Shown: one piece after another, positions 43,771 through 52,794 of the stretch
Layout of the letters: each line of letters begins with the position of its first letter
Numbering within the stretch: the stretch's first letter is position 1
Assembly: GCA_039029135.1 (NCBI GenBank)
Contig: JBCCGT010000010.1
Span: 115,707-179,706 of the forward strand
Origin: JALZVT01 sp039029135
GTDB taxonomy: Bacteria; Pseudomonadota; Gammaproteobacteria; Pseudomonadales; Azotimanducaceae
Direction of reading: 5' to 3'
Length of the DNA: 64,000 nucleotides
Made by a program: the position numbers and the translations under genes
Notes under the pieces: generated by a model
Database searches by the model: none
Told to the model about the DNA's origin: nothing
What the model saw: the letters and a program-made list of their open reading frames with translations, nothing else

Positions 43771-44010
43771 ATGGACTACATCGGCGTCGATCCCACCGTG
43801 GGGCTGGAGTGCAGCGAATGCCAGTTCGTCTCGCGCATGGCCTACAGCGAGTTGCTGACGCGGGTGATGGGCAACGAGATCGTTGTTTGCGATAGCTGCG
43901 GCCGTGAAATGGAGCACGACTGGACGACGGTCACCGTGGTGCAGAACATCATTCGTCGTCGCATGCGCCAGGTGAACGAGGACAAAGAGCGTCACGTCGC
44001 TCGCGGCTGA
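43771..44010 (+). CDS. Small zinc-ribbon protein
   Basis: 79 residues with two CxxC pairs (CSEC and CDSC) about 27 residues apart, a typical small zinc ribbon. The rest is a helical, basic tail with RRRMRQVNEDK. GGAGG at 43758-43762 precedes ATG 43771. Function unknown; the fold could bind nucleic acid or a protein partner. Confidence 0.7.
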   Translation: MDYIGVDPTVGLECSECQFVSRMAYSELLTRVMGNEIVVCDSCGREMEHDWTTVTVVQNIIRRRMRQVNEDKERHVARG

Positions 44011-44052
44011 GCGCCCGCCGGCGCGCCGCATGCACCCTCCCGCAGTGCGCCT

Positions 44053-46143
44053 CTAGTCTCCGAATTCGGCCTCGTCTACGCCCATTGCGGCCAGCAGGAA
44101 CGCAAACTCCTCAGCGGTCTCACGCAGACTGTCAAAGCGCCCGGACTTGCCGCCGTGCCCGGCGCCCATATTAGTCTTCAGCAGTAGCGGATTATCGCCC
44201 GTCTTCAGCGTCCTCAGCTTCGCTACATACTTCGCCGGCTCCCAGTAGGTGACGCGCGGATCGTTGAGCCCGGCGGTCACCAGCATGGGCGGATACTCGC
44301 CAGCGCTGAGTTGATCGTAGGGCGAGTAGCCGCGAATCAGCTCGAACGCCGCCTGATCCTCGATCGGATTGCCCCATTCGGGCCACTCCATGGGCGTGAG
44401 CGGCAGATCCGCTGACAGCATAGTGTTCAGGACGTCGACAAACGGCACGTGTGCGACCACCGCACCCCACAGTTCTGGCGCCTGGTTGACCACGGCCCCC
44501 ATCAGCTCCCCGCCCGCGCTGCCGCCGGAAATGGTGACGCGCCCGGGTGCCGACACGCCGCTGCCCAGCAGTCCGTGGACCACGTCGACGAAGTCGTTGA
44601 AGGTGTTTTCCCGCGCCGCCAGTTTGCCCGCCTCGTACCAGTGATAGCCGAGGTCATCGCCGCCGCGAATATGAGCGATCGCGTAGACGAAGCCGCGATC
44701 GAGCAGCGACAGGCGCGAGGTAGAGAATCCTGGGGGTATGGCGCTGCCGTAGGCGCCGTAGGCATAGACGTGCAGGCGCGCCTGCGCATCGAGCGGGGTG
44801 TCGCGGCGATACACCAGGCTGACGGGTACCTCGACGCCGTCGCGCGCCCGGATCATGCGGCGCTCGCAGGCGTAGCGAGATGCATCGTAGCCGCTGGGAA
44901 TCTCCTGCACCTTGCGCACGACGAGTTCGCCCGTCGCGATCTCGTAGTCGTAGACCGTGCCAGGCGTCACCATCGAGTCGTAGCCGAGGCGCAGGTGATC
45001 GCTTTCGTACTCTGCATTGGTGCCCAGCCCGGCGCTGTATGTGGCCTCCGGGAATTCGATCAGACGCTCGCTGCCGTCGGTGAAGCGCAGTCGTATCTGA
45101 TCGAGTCCGTCGATACGCTCCTCGATCACGATCAGATCTTTCAGGCACAGAAAGCCGGTGAGATAGCGACGCTTGTCGCCGGCCGTGACCGTTCGCCAGT
45201 TGGCGGGCGATGGATCCGCTAACGGCGCACGCGCGAGTCGAAAGTTGCGCTCGCTGTCGTTGGTCATGACCAGCCAGGCGTCGCCCTGGTGTTCGATGTC
45301 GTACTCGACGCCCGTCCGGCGCTCGGCGATCAACTGCGGTTCGGCGGTCGGGTCCGCCGCCGGCAGCACGCGCACCTCCGAGGTGATGTGATCCCCCGTC
45401 GCGATCAGCAGGTACTCGTCGGACTGCGTCAGGTCGACGCCGACAAAGAAGCTGTCGTCCGCCTCGCGATAGATCTCGATGTCCTCGCTGCCGTCGGGGG
45501 ACTGCTCGCCGATCGTATGGCGCAGCGCCACGTAGGGGCGCCACTGTTCCGACAGGCGCGTGTACAGCAGGGTCCGACTGTCGGCCGCCCACACCACCGC
45601 ACCGCCGATGCCGTCGATCTCCTCGGCGAGATCGGTGCCGGTGGCGAGTTCGCGGATCCGCAGCGTGAACCGCTCCGAGCCGTCGATGTCGGTGGCGTAG
45701 GCCAGGTAGCGGCCGTCGGGCGACAGCGTCAGCGCGCCGAGGCGAAAGTACTCGCAGCCCTCGGCGAGCGCCGGTTCGTCGAGCAGCAGCACCGCCTCGT
45801 CCGGGCGGTCCTCGGGCCAGCGCCACCAGGTGCGGTACTGGGCGCCGGGCGCGAAACGCCACTGAATCATGTGGCCGCGGCGCCGGTAGGGGACCGACGC
45901 GTCCTCCTCCGGCTGACGCCCCTTGAGTTCGGCGAACAGCGTATCGATCAGCGGTTCGAGCGGCGCCATGCGGCCTTCGAAATAGCGGTTTTCGGCCTTC
46001 AGGTAGTCCAGGATCTCGGGCTCTTCGACCTTGGGGTAGTTCGGGTCGCGCAGCCAGTGGTAGGGGTCGCTCAGCTCGAAGCCGTGGTGGGTGCTCTTGT
46101 GCTCGCGGCGCTCCGCGCGCGGCGGAATAGATTTCGTTGCCAA
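44053..46143 (-). CDS. ptrB: Oligopeptidase B (S9A prolyl oligopeptidase family)
   Basis: 696 residues, matching protease II. N-terminal beta-propeller with DPYHWLRDPN. Catalytic Ser in GGSAGGELMG, Asp in NDPRVTYWEPAK and His in MGAGHGGKSGR. The ISGGSAGG signature plus basic-residue specificity of the family suggest cleavage after Arg or Lys of short peptides in the cytoplasm or periplasm. Start set at TTG 46143, preceded by AGGGAG; upstream in-frame sequence runs into the divergent SRAP promoter region. Confidence 0.92.
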   Translation of the reverse strand: MATKSIPPRAERREHKSTHHGFELSDPYHWLRDPNYPKVEEPEILDYLKAENRYFEGRMAPLEPLIDTLFAELKGRQPEEDASVPYRRRGHMIQWRFAPGAQYRTWWRWPEDRPDEAVLLLDEPALAEGCEYFRLGALTLSPDGRYLAYATDIDGSERFTLRIRELATGTDLAEEIDGIGGAVVWAADSRTLLYTRLSEQWRPYVALRHTIGEQSPDGSEDIEIYREADDSFFVGVDLTQSDEYLLIATGDHITSEVRVLPAADPTAEPQLIAERRTGVEYDIEHQGDAWLVMTNDSERNFRLARAPLADPSPANWRTVTAGDKRRYLTGFLCLKDLIVIEERIDGLDQIRLRFTDGSERLIEFPEATYSAGLGTNAEYESDHLRLGYDSMVTPGTVYDYEIATGELVVRKVQEIPSGYDASRYACERRMIRARDGVEVPVSLVYRRDTPLDAQARLHVYAYGAYGSAIPPGFSTSRLSLLDRGFVYAIAHIRGGDDLGYHWYEAGKLAARENTFNDFVDVVHGLLGSGVSAPGRVTISGGSAGGELMGAVVNQAPELWGAVVAHVPFVDVLNTMLSADLPLTPMEWPEWGNPIEDQAAFELIRGYSPYDQLSAGEYPPMLVTAGLNDPRVTYWEPAKYVAKLRTLKTGDNPLLLKTNMGAGHGGKSGRFDSLRETAEEFAFLLAAMGVDEAEFGD

Positions 46144-46212
46144 GATGGTCGCTCCCTTAAACTCAAGAAACTCAAGCGGTAGACGCAAGCGGTTCGATAG
46201 ACAGTCGGTATA

Positions 46213-46228
46213 CTGACGCGGTTTACAG
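46213..46228. promoter_or_regulatory. LexA-like box and TATACT upstream of the SRAP gene
   Basis: CTGA-N8-ACAG (46213-46228) differs by one base from the LexA consensus CTGT-N8-ACAG and overlaps the end of a TATACT at 46209-46214. It lies 19 bp before the SRAP start. SRAP (YedK) genes are SOS-associated in many bacteria, which makes the site plausible. Confidence 0.3.
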
Positions 46229-46246
46229 CAGGTAGCACGACCCAGA

Positions 46247-46951
46247 ATGTGTGGCCGACTCAACGTCACCGCTGACCCGCTCACGCAGCTATTGATGAGC
46301 GTTTTCGATATTCCGTATGTCGGTGTCGACAACGTCAACGCCGCGCCTACGGAGCCGATTGCCGTGGTGCGGCTTGACCCTGACACCGGCCCGCGGCTGG
46401 ATGCGCTGCGCTGGTGGCTGACGCCGTCCTGGTCGCGCGAGGTCAGCACGAAGTATGCGATGTTCAATGCCAAGGCCGAAACCCTGGCCGAGAAACGCTC
46501 TTTTTCGCGCCCCTTTCAGCGGCAGAGATGCGTCGTGCCGGTCTCCGGATTTTACGAGTGGCTGCGCGACGGGGGCACCAAGGTGCCGCATTTCGTCCAC
46601 GCCGCCGATGAGCCTGGACTGCTGCTCGCGGGCCTGTGGGATAGCTGGACGGACAAGAGCAGCGGCGAAATTCTTGAGAGCTTTGCCATCGTGACGACCG
46701 CGGCGCATGGCAATCTGGGGTTTTTACACCATCGCCAGCCCGTGCTGCTGTCTGCTGACGAGGCGCGGCGCTGGCTCGACCCCGATGCGCCGCGCGACGA
46801 ACTCGACCGCCTGCTCGGCGGACATCTGCCGGTCGGCCTGGTCGTGCAGCCCGTGACGACGACGATCAACAACGCGCGCAACAAGACGCCGGATGCGTTT
46901 CAACCCGCGGGCGCGCCGCGCGCAGTCGATCCGGATCCGAAGCTGCATTGA
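46247..46951 (+). CDS. yedK: SOS response-associated peptidase, SRAP/HMCES type
   Basis: 234 residues beginning MCGR, in which Cys2 becomes the nucleophile that crosslinks to abasic sites in single-stranded DNA. Other SRAP motifs follow: NAAPTEPIAV, MFNAKAETL, CVVPVSGFYEW (Glu) and a final HHRQPVLL (His). It shields abasic DNA from strand breakage. The only divergent neighbour is the oligopeptidase; an imperfect LexA-like site lies 19 bp upstream. Confidence 0.93.
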   Translation: MCGRLNVTADPLTQLLMSVFDIPYVGVDNVNAAPTEPIAVVRLDPDTGPRLDALRWWLTPSWSREVSTKYAMFNAKAETLAEKRSFSRPFQRQRCVVPVSGFYEWLRDGGTKVPHFVHAADEPGLLLAGLWDSWTDKSSGEILESFAIVTTAAHGNLGFLHHRQPVLLSADEARRWLDPDAPRDELDRLLGGHLPVGLVVQPVTTTINNARNKTPDAFQPAGAPRAVDPDPKLH

Positions 46952-46988
46952 CGCGCACGCCCATACACCCCCGAGTGACGGACAGAAT

Positions 46989-47453
46989 ATGCTGATTGGT
47001 TCAGGAGAGTGGATCGGCCAGGGGCGCTTTGTCGTCCAGGGTCAGAGCCTGGGCGTGCCGGTCAAGGTTCGCTTTCGGGTACAAAGCGACGAGCACGGGG
47101 AACACTTCGAGGGCAGCCTGACGACGGGTGACGAGCCGGCTCAGCAGGAGGATCAGGCCTTCGCCGTCCGCGTCCTGCCTGACGACAGCGGTACCTACGA
47201 TGTCACCGCCAGCGGTCCATGGACGGCGCTCAGCGGCACCGGCAAGCTGGAGAGCGAGCCCAACCTCACGCTGTTGTGGGCAGACGATGCCAGCGTCTCG
47301 GCCAGCGTTGCGCTGTTTCGTACGGGGACCGCGATTGGCTGTCGCGGTTTCTATCGTCGCGACGGCGGCGTAGTCACCTGGGAGGTCGCGCTTGAACGCA
47401 AGAGTGTGGTGCCGACCGGCGGCAACGTCGTGACGCTGCGGCGTCGGCGCTAG
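46989..47453 (+). CDS. Hypothetical beta-rich protein
   Basis: 154 residues with no signal peptide. Alternating beta strands (GSGEWIGQGRFVVQG, VKVRFRVQSDEHGEHFEGSL, RGFYRRDGGVVTWEV) suggest a lipocalin-like or calycin barrel. ATG 46989 chosen from the context of the strand start; the open frame extends 32 codons upstream. Function not recognised. 37 bp downstream of yedK and could be co-transcribed. Confidence 0.6.
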   Translation: MLIGSGEWIGQGRFVVQGQSLGVPVKVRFRVQSDEHGEHFEGSLTTGDEPAQQEDQAFAVRVLPDDSGTYDVTASGPWTALSGTGKLESEPNLTLLWADDASVSASVALFRTGTAIGCRGFYRRDGGVVTWEVALERKSVVPTGGNVVTLRRRR

Positions 47454-47507
47454 GCGCGCGACGCGGCTCTCGTGCTCCGCGCGCGGCGCACCGCGCTCGA
47501 TGCTGAG

Positions 47508-48185
47508 TCAGGCGACGAGATGCGGCCGCAGCAGAAACTGCAGTTCGCGCTGCAATTCACCCGCAAACTGCTCGCGCGGCGTGCCGTTTTGGGCGACGAA
47601 GCGCAGCAGGGTCATCTCAACCAGCGCGCCGATAACGGTCGCGAGGGTCTGGGTGTCCGCGTCGGCCTGCAGCACGCCTTGGGACTTGCCCAGCTCGGCG
47701 AGGGCCTGAAAGCGGTCTAGCGCGTCCGCATCGATCAAGGCGAGCAGGCTGTTCGCCTCATCCGCCGTCGATGCAAACAGGTTGGCGCCGACCTCGCCCC
47801 AAAGCGCGCGATCGGGTTCGGTGATGGTGTCTAGATAGAGTTCGGCGAGCTGGGGGATCGTGCCTGGCGCATCTGCGCACGCGGCGCCGATCTCCTGAGC
47901 CTGTTCACGGACGCCCTGAACCTTGTCGGCCAGCAGGTTCTGCAGAATCTGGGCCTTGGTGGGGAAATAGTTGTAGAGCGTCTGATACGACACACCGGCG
48001 GCCTGCGCGATATCGCGCATCTTCGTTCGGTTGTAGCCGGAAGACTCTATGAGTTGCTGGGCAGCAGCGAGAATGGAGTCGCGGGCCTGCTGTTTCTTTC
48101 GCTGTCGCAGCGAGCCGCCCACAGCAGGATCGGTGGCGCGGGGCGCCCTGGTCTCTGCCATTGTTGTACCCGTAGAGTCATTCAT
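47508..48185 (-). CDS. TetR family transcriptional regulator
   Basis: 225 residues. N-terminal helix-turn-helix with ARDSILAAAQQLIESSGYNRTKMRDIAQAAGVSYQTLYNYFPTKAQI-like layout, here around residues 34-80. The C-terminal effector domain is helical and unassigned. GGGAGGAG lies 8 bp before ATG 48185. A 12-bp inverted repeat with an 18-bp spacer lies about 110 bp upstream and may be its operator. Regulated genes are unknown; the neighbourhood lacks a clear target. Confidence 0.85.
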   Translation of the reverse strand: MNDSTGTTMAETRAPRATDPAVGGSLRQRKKQQARDSILAAAQQLIESSGYNRTKMRDIAQAAGVSYQTLYNYFPTKAQILQNLLADKVQGVREQAQEIGAACADAPGTIPQLAELYLDTITEPDRALWGEVGANLFASTADEANSLLALIDADALDRFQALAELGKSQGVLQADADTQTLATVIGALVEMTLLRFVAQNGTPREQFAGELQRELQFLLRPHLVA

Positions 48186-48943
48186 GGTCCGTGCTCCTCC
48201 CGCCGAAGCTTGTGCTTGTGCTGATCCGCCCTCAATACGCCCTGCTGCTCAGTGCGCGCAGAGACTGCGCGCGCGCGGCAGGACCACACCCGCATTCGTA
48301 CGCATGTTCATAACCACATCCCTATCAACATGCGTACGGTCCGGGCGCGGCCGGCGTTAACCCCTAACGCCTGGCTCTTGGCCTAGTCCGATTCCCTCTT
48401 CTCCCCTGGCCCCCCTGCCCCTCTGGAAAACCCAACCCCTGGGTACCCGTCCGTGGGGCGGCCGTACGGAAGGCGACGGTAGCAGTCAGCGCACCCCTGA
48501 AGGGCGGGACCACGACCGCAGCGATACCGCTCGGCGTGAACGCCATTGCGGGCGTTCACCGACGGTCTCTAGCGATCCGATAGGGATTGCACCGACGGCG
48601 CGGGAATTGCCCCTGCCGTGGTGAAACGGGTATGTGCGCGGCGTTTCCGCTGCGTTCGTCTTCCCGTTGTCGAAGCCCAATGGACCGGGCCGCGAATGGA
48701 GTCCTTGAACACTGTTTGCGGGTTGCACCCGCAGTCGGACCAAACCCTGATCCGGCAGCATCGCGGCTAGACAGCCAATGTGCAAAGGTAGCGATATTTC
48801 CGCCCTGTCGCCACCGCCTTTGTCAACTGTTTGACGTTCAGGGTGCGTTTCGCGCCTTCTTCTCTCCCGGCTGCACTGCCGATAGATGAATGTCTGCGCA
48901 GGCCAAGGCCGTGCGTGCTGGCCGTGCAGCCTGTCCGATAGCG
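48186..48943. other. 758-bp stretch without a gene
   Basis: Beyond the inverted repeat upstream of tetR, I find no credible coding frame on either strand, and no tRNA, tmRNA or RNase P signature. A weak 9-bp hairpin lies at 48536-48559 and a pyrimidine-rich tract at 48384-48430. Length is unusual for this compact region; it could hold an unannotated RNA, a degraded gene or a regulatory zone. Confidence 0.4.
48297..48338. repeat. Perfect 12-bp inverted repeat with 18-bp spacer upstream of tetR
   Basis: Arms CGTACGCATGTT (48297-48308) and AACATGCGTACG (48327-48338) flank 18 bp. Symmetry and position about 110 bp upstream of the regulator suggest two operator half-sites or a pair of dimer sites for TetR autoregulation. 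Confidence 0.55.
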
Positions 48944-49996
48944 TTACTGTGGCTCTCGTCGCGGTGAGTCGCTGCCGATGCTGCGCGCGCGCGTGGGACC
49001 CGTGGTGCCGCGGGTCGTGGCCTCGGCGCGGTTGCCGATGGGGGACCGTGTCGCTCGACGGGGCGCTCTTTCGAACGGCGCCGACAAGCGCTGGCGCGGC
49101 GGCCTCGCCGGCGGTGTGGGCGTGCGCATGACGGGTTCTGGCGCGCGCGTCGGATTGGGTCGCAGCGGCCGCGCCCGCGGGGGGTCCATTCTTGGTGGCT
49201 CCGTACGGGTGTCGTCATGGCGCTCGCTGCCGTTTCGATCGGGCCTACCGGCGCAGAGTCGGTGGCGCCCGAAGCGGTCATAGCAGGTGCGGGTGGGGCC
49301 GATGAGGATACGGTCCGTATAGCGATTGCGATCGTTCAGCCAATACCAGCGATTGCGATAGAGGTTACGTTCGTCGCGCCGCAATCCCCAAAAACCGCGT
49401 TCGCGCTCATAGCGGCGCTGGCTGAAAAACGGGTCCGTGGCGGTGTAGGGCGCCGTGCTGTAGCGGCGCGTGCCGGCGCGGGTCTGATCAGGCGTCCTTC
49501 CGGGAGCCCTTCCCGGAGCGAAGGCAAGCTGTGGCTCACGCGGTTCCACCACGGCGGTCAGCGAGTAGAAACGGGCGCGGTCTGTGACCACGAGGCGCCA
49601 GTCGCGGTGGCTCCGATAGGGGGCCTCGATGCGCAACGTGGCGCCCGCGACGCGCTCGCGCGGCAGATCGATCTCCGGCGTCAGATAGCGGCCGACTTTG
49701 AGTCTTACGCTGCCGCGTTCGGATACGGCGTCAATCTCGACGGCGCGCAGCAGGTAGTCGTCGGGCACGAGGTACGTATGGCGCGCAACCAGACGGTCGA
49801 TCTGCAGTTCACCGTCGCGAAACTTCGCCTCTTCGATGGGCAGCTCGACGCGCAGTTCCTGCGTTGCCGGACTGGCCTGAGCATCCAGGGTGGTGTGCGT
49901 CTCCGCCGTGGCCACAGCGGTGACCAGCCAGGCGGCAATGGCGGCCAGGACCGATAACCCGAGTCGCGTGCTTGATTGGTGATGGGCTGCCGACAT
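48944..49996 (-). CDS. Hypothetical exported protein with arginine/proline-rich tail
   Basis: 350 residues. Signal peptide to about residue 31 (LGLSVLAAIAAWLVTAVATA), then a beta-rich region with DGELQIDRLVARHTYLVPDDYLLRAVEIDA, and a C-terminal half dominated by Arg, Pro and Tyr (many RRYERER, RNRYTDR, PPRMDPPRARP runs). The tail is likely disordered and strongly basic, as in envelope proteins that contact anionic polymers or DNA. Family unknown. GGAGG six bp before ATG 49996. Confidence 0.65.
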   Translation of the reverse strand: MSAAHHQSSTRLGLSVLAAIAAWLVTAVATAETHTTLDAQASPATQELRVELPIEEAKFRDGELQIDRLVARHTYLVPDDYLLRAVEIDAVSERGSVRLKVGRYLTPEIDLPRERVAGATLRIEAPYRSHRDWRLVVTDRARFYSLTAVVEPREPQLAFAPGRAPGRTPDQTRAGTRRYSTAPYTATDPFFSQRRYERERGFWGLRRDERNLYRNRWYWLNDRNRYTDRILIGPTRTCYDRFGRHRLCAGRPDRNGSERHDDTRTEPPRMDPPRARPLRPNPTRAPEPVMRTPTPPARPPRQRLSAPFERAPRRATRSPIGNRAEATTRGTTGPTRARSIGSDSPRREPQ

Positions 49997-50160
49997 CTCG
50001 GCCTCCAGGGTGGGTACCCGAGCACATTATGCGCGCTGCACTGAACTCAAGGTGAATCGTCTGACGCGGCTGGGTGCGCGCACTGTTAGCGTTTTGTAAA
50101 CAAGGCGCGCGGGACGGGAATAGCTGCGTTCAAGCGTCTAGTTGCGCGCCGATCCGCTGG

Positions 50161-50850
50161 CTAGCGCTTGGTCGGGCCGTCCCCGCGCAGGACGCGCTGC
50201 AGGCGGGACAGTCCCTGGGTGGAGCTGACCTCGTCGCTGCCTTCCTCCGAGCGACCCTCGAACCAGTCGCGCAACTCTCGCTTGGTCTGATTCGTCTTGC
50301 TCGCCTTGCCCGATCTGGCGGGTCGTTTGCCCTTGCTGCGCTTGCCGCCGTGACGGTTGGCGCGGGCTGGACTGCCGGCTTTCGGGTCGGACTCGTCATC
50401 GAGCGCCTCTTCGCTGCGCTCGATGGCGTCGTCGAGCTGCTCCGTCTTTAGTCGCAGCGCCTTGTTGCGCTGTTCCCACTTGCCGCGCTCTGCTTCCAGT
50501 TGCTCCAGCTTCGCCTTGCGGGCGCGCAGCGCTCGTCCGAGGTCGTTCGTAAGCGTCGTCGTTTCCGTGAGCGCAACCGTCAGTTCCTTGATCTCGCGGG
50601 ACTTCTGCTTGAGTTCTTCTTCGGCTTCAGGAATTTTCGCCGCCTCATCGTCGAGGCGCTGTTCCAACTGTTTGAGACGCGCGCGTTGACCTTGCAGGCG
50701 GAACTTGCGATCCGATAGCGACTGCACCTTGCGTTCCAGGCGAGCGGTTGTCGTAGACGTCACCTGGCGGGCCATGAAGAAGCCCAGGCATGCACCCAGC
50801 AGGAGCCCGACTAACAGGGCGGTCATCACGTAGAGATCGATGTAAGGCAT
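50161..50850 (-). CDS. Membrane-anchored coiled-coil protein
   Basis: 229 residues. One N-terminal transmembrane segment (about 8-27, MTALLVGLLLGACLGFFMA) is followed by a long heptad-containing coiled coil (40-145, rich in Leu, Lys and Glu), then a basic Ser/Lys/Arg tail (160-190). Architecture recalls small inner-membrane scaffold or division-associated proteins, though I cannot name a family. Lies upstream of a 364-bp intergenic stretch. Confidence 0.6.
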   Translation of the reverse strand: MPYIDLYVMTALLVGLLLGACLGFFMARQVTSTTTARLERKVQSLSDRKFRLQGQRARLKQLEQRLDDEAAKIPEAEEELKQKSREIKELTVALTETTTLTNDLGRALRARKAKLEQLEAERGKWEQRNKALRLKTEQLDDAIERSEEALDDESDPKAGSPARANRHGGKRSKGKRPARSGKASKTNQTKRELRDWFEGRSEEGSDEVSSTQGLSRLQRVLRGDGPTKR

Positions 50851-51214
50851 GGCGACTACTCAGCTGCTCGTTCTTGTTGCCGTTTGCGCATCGAGCGGCG
50901 AGGGTGCCACGCGCGCGCTCGACATTCGTCTCGAACCCCTTCCCCGGTTCTTCAACAAACGGTCGCAAAAGGCTAGCAAGGCGACAGAACGCCCTGAACA
51001 AGCACCTTGCAACAGACTTGTTAAGCGAAGTTGTGAAATCGTTCGCGACTGCCTCAGCCGATCGGCGTGGAGGACCATTCCCGTGACGCCGTTGGACCTC
51101 GACGGTCGTCAGGGAGGCAGCATTGCGAAGTGCACGACCCGTCAGGCCAGGCAAGCTAGGGCGCCGAAATTACGGCGCGGCGCGCTGAGCGCACAATACC
51201 TGTTCGCAGGCGCT
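50851..51214. other. 364-bp intergenic region between the coiled-coil gene and the YcaQ-like gene
   Basis: No credible coding sequence; the only open frame on the plus strand (50849-51286) would encode a low-complexity product overlapping the YcaQ-like gene. It should contain the promoter of the minus-strand coiled-coil gene. No tRNA or hairpin terminator recognised. Confidence 0.4.
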
Positions 51215-52564
51215 CTAGAATTCGTAGCCGTTCAGTCGCTCTGCCAGTTCGGCCTTCAGGGCGCCGTATTCAGGCTCGCTCGGTAGATCCAGCAGCAAGC
51301 GGCGGCAGCCGTTGAAGCGGGCGAACTCAGCGAGTTCGGCGCCCAGCTCGCCCAGCAGCTCCGGCGCCACCGCGCCGGGTTCCCAGTGCAGACCGCGGAT
51401 CTCGAAGACGCGCGAATTGCGATGCGCCTTGCAGTCCAAGCGCGCCACAAATTCATCGTTCACCAGCACGGGTAGAGCGAAGTAGCCGTAGCGGCGTTTC
51501 GCCTCTGGCACGTGATTTTCGAGTACGTAGTCGAAACCAAACACACCTTGCAGGCGATCGCGCTGCACGATCAGATTGTCGAAAGGCGACAGGATGCGGA
51601 TCGTGTGCTGCTGCGACTTCGCCGGGCGTTCGCGCTCGCCGTCGAGATACCAGGTGACGCCCGCGCGTTCGAAGCTGTCCAGGCGGCCCGCGCGCAGCCG
51701 TTCCTGCAACGAACGATGTATGGCGCGGCGCAGTTCCTTGCCGTTGCGCAGGTAGCTGCAGCAGGCCTCGGTCATAGCGCCAGCCGTGCGCAGCTGCATG
51801 TCGATCAGATAGTCGGCGTACTCATCGGTGGTTGGAAACCGCGTGTCGATGTTGTCGGGCAGGACTCGTTCGCGCAGGTCGTAGCGCTTGTTTTGGCCGT
51901 GACCGGCCACGACCATGAGTTCGCCCTGCAGAAATAGCTGCAGCAGCGCGTCGCGCGACGGCTTCCAGTCCCACCAGCCAAGCGTCGAGCCGATGCGCGC
52001 GCTCACGCTCGTGCGATTCGACTCCAATTCGCGCAGGGTCAGTGGACCGTCGCTGGCAATGCGTTTCTTGATGCGGCGCATCAAGCGTTCGTCTTTGCTG
52101 CGGATCCAGCGATCCTTGCCTTCCCGCATGGCGCGCATTTTCACCTGCGCAAAGCGGTAGTCGCGCATCGGCAGGTACGCGGCTGCGTGTGACCAGTACT
52201 CGAACACGCGGCGCTCAGCGATAGCGGCATCCAGGTCCTGAACCCGGTAGCCGCGCAGCCGATTCCAAAGGCTGTGATGGTGCGCTCGCATCACAACAGC
52301 TGTGGTGTCGATGCCCAGCGCGCCGAGATGTGCGACGACAGCGCTGACCCGTTCCGCGCTCGTCGGCGCATCGTCGCCAATCGTGGTGATGATCTGCTCG
52401 CGAAACTGCAGGCCCTGACGCGCGAGCGCGAGGCGGCGCAGCGCGCCCTGGCTGTCGGCGTCGAGGATCCCCTGGGTCGCGCTCGCCGCGGCGATGGCCC
52501 CGTGGTCGCGGCCCGAGGACGGGGCTGTTTCACTTGCGCCGTTTGGCGCCGATTGCTGCTGCAT
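51215..52564 (-). CDS. YcaQ-like DNA glycosylase family (winged-helix) protein
   Basis: 449 residues matching the HTH_42/YcaQ family: FEYWSHAAAYLPM, RAHHHSLWNRLRGY, WWDWKPSRDALLQLFLQGELMVV and the terminal ARFNGCRRLLLDLPSEPEYG. YcaQ excises DNA interstrand crosslinks and N7-alkylated guanine through a catalytic QxD motif. Here that position reads GID (G84-I85-D86), with the Gln lost, which may abolish or change glycosylase activity. Minus-strand order with GGT upstream is not obviously an operon. Family firm, activity uncertain. Confidence 0.8.
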   Translation of the reverse strand: MQQQSAPNGASETAPSSGRDHGAIAAASATQGILDADSQGALRRLALARQGLQFREQIITTIGDDAPTSAERVSAVVAHLGALGIDTTAVVMRAHHHSLWNRLRGYRVQDLDAAIAERRVFEYWSHAAAYLPMRDYRFAQVKMRAMREGKDRWIRSKDERLMRRIKKRIASDGPLTLRELESNRTSVSARIGSTLGWWDWKPSRDALLQLFLQGELMVVAGHGQNKRYDLRERVLPDNIDTRFPTTDEYADYLIDMQLRTAGAMTEACCSYLRNGKELRRAIHRSLQERLRAGRLDSFERAGVTWYLDGERERPAKSQQHTIRILSPFDNLIVQRDRLQGVFGFDYVLENHVPEAKRRYGYFALPVLVNDEFVARLDCKAHRNSRVFEIRGLHWEPGAVAPELLGELGAELAEFARFNGCRRLLLDLPSEPEYGALKAELAERLNGYEF

Positions 52565-52794
52565 AACGTTCGCTGTGTGTTGCGGCGTGCGCGGCCGCAG
52601 ATCCTGTTCGTTCCCTGTTTGTTCTGGAGATGGCGTTCTGCGTATTGTCTTTGCGGGTCAGCGCCCGCAAGGCAATTTTATAGCACAGCGGCGAGCGGGC
52701 CCCGGTATGGCGTTGTGCTCAAACTGTCAGCTTAATTTTCTTTATTCTTCGCCCCTGGCCGCCGACGGGTGCCGCGCCGGTTTTTCGGCGCCGA

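Noticed and set aside
48186..48943. RNase P RNA, tmRNA or tRNA in the gene-free stretch
   Set aside because: None of the conserved blocks or a CCA-ending acceptor stem is visible.
50849..51286. Plus-strand gene between the coiled-coil and YcaQ-like genes
   Set aside because: Overlaps the YcaQ-like gene, has no domain, and begins at the coiled-coil start codon on the opposite strand.
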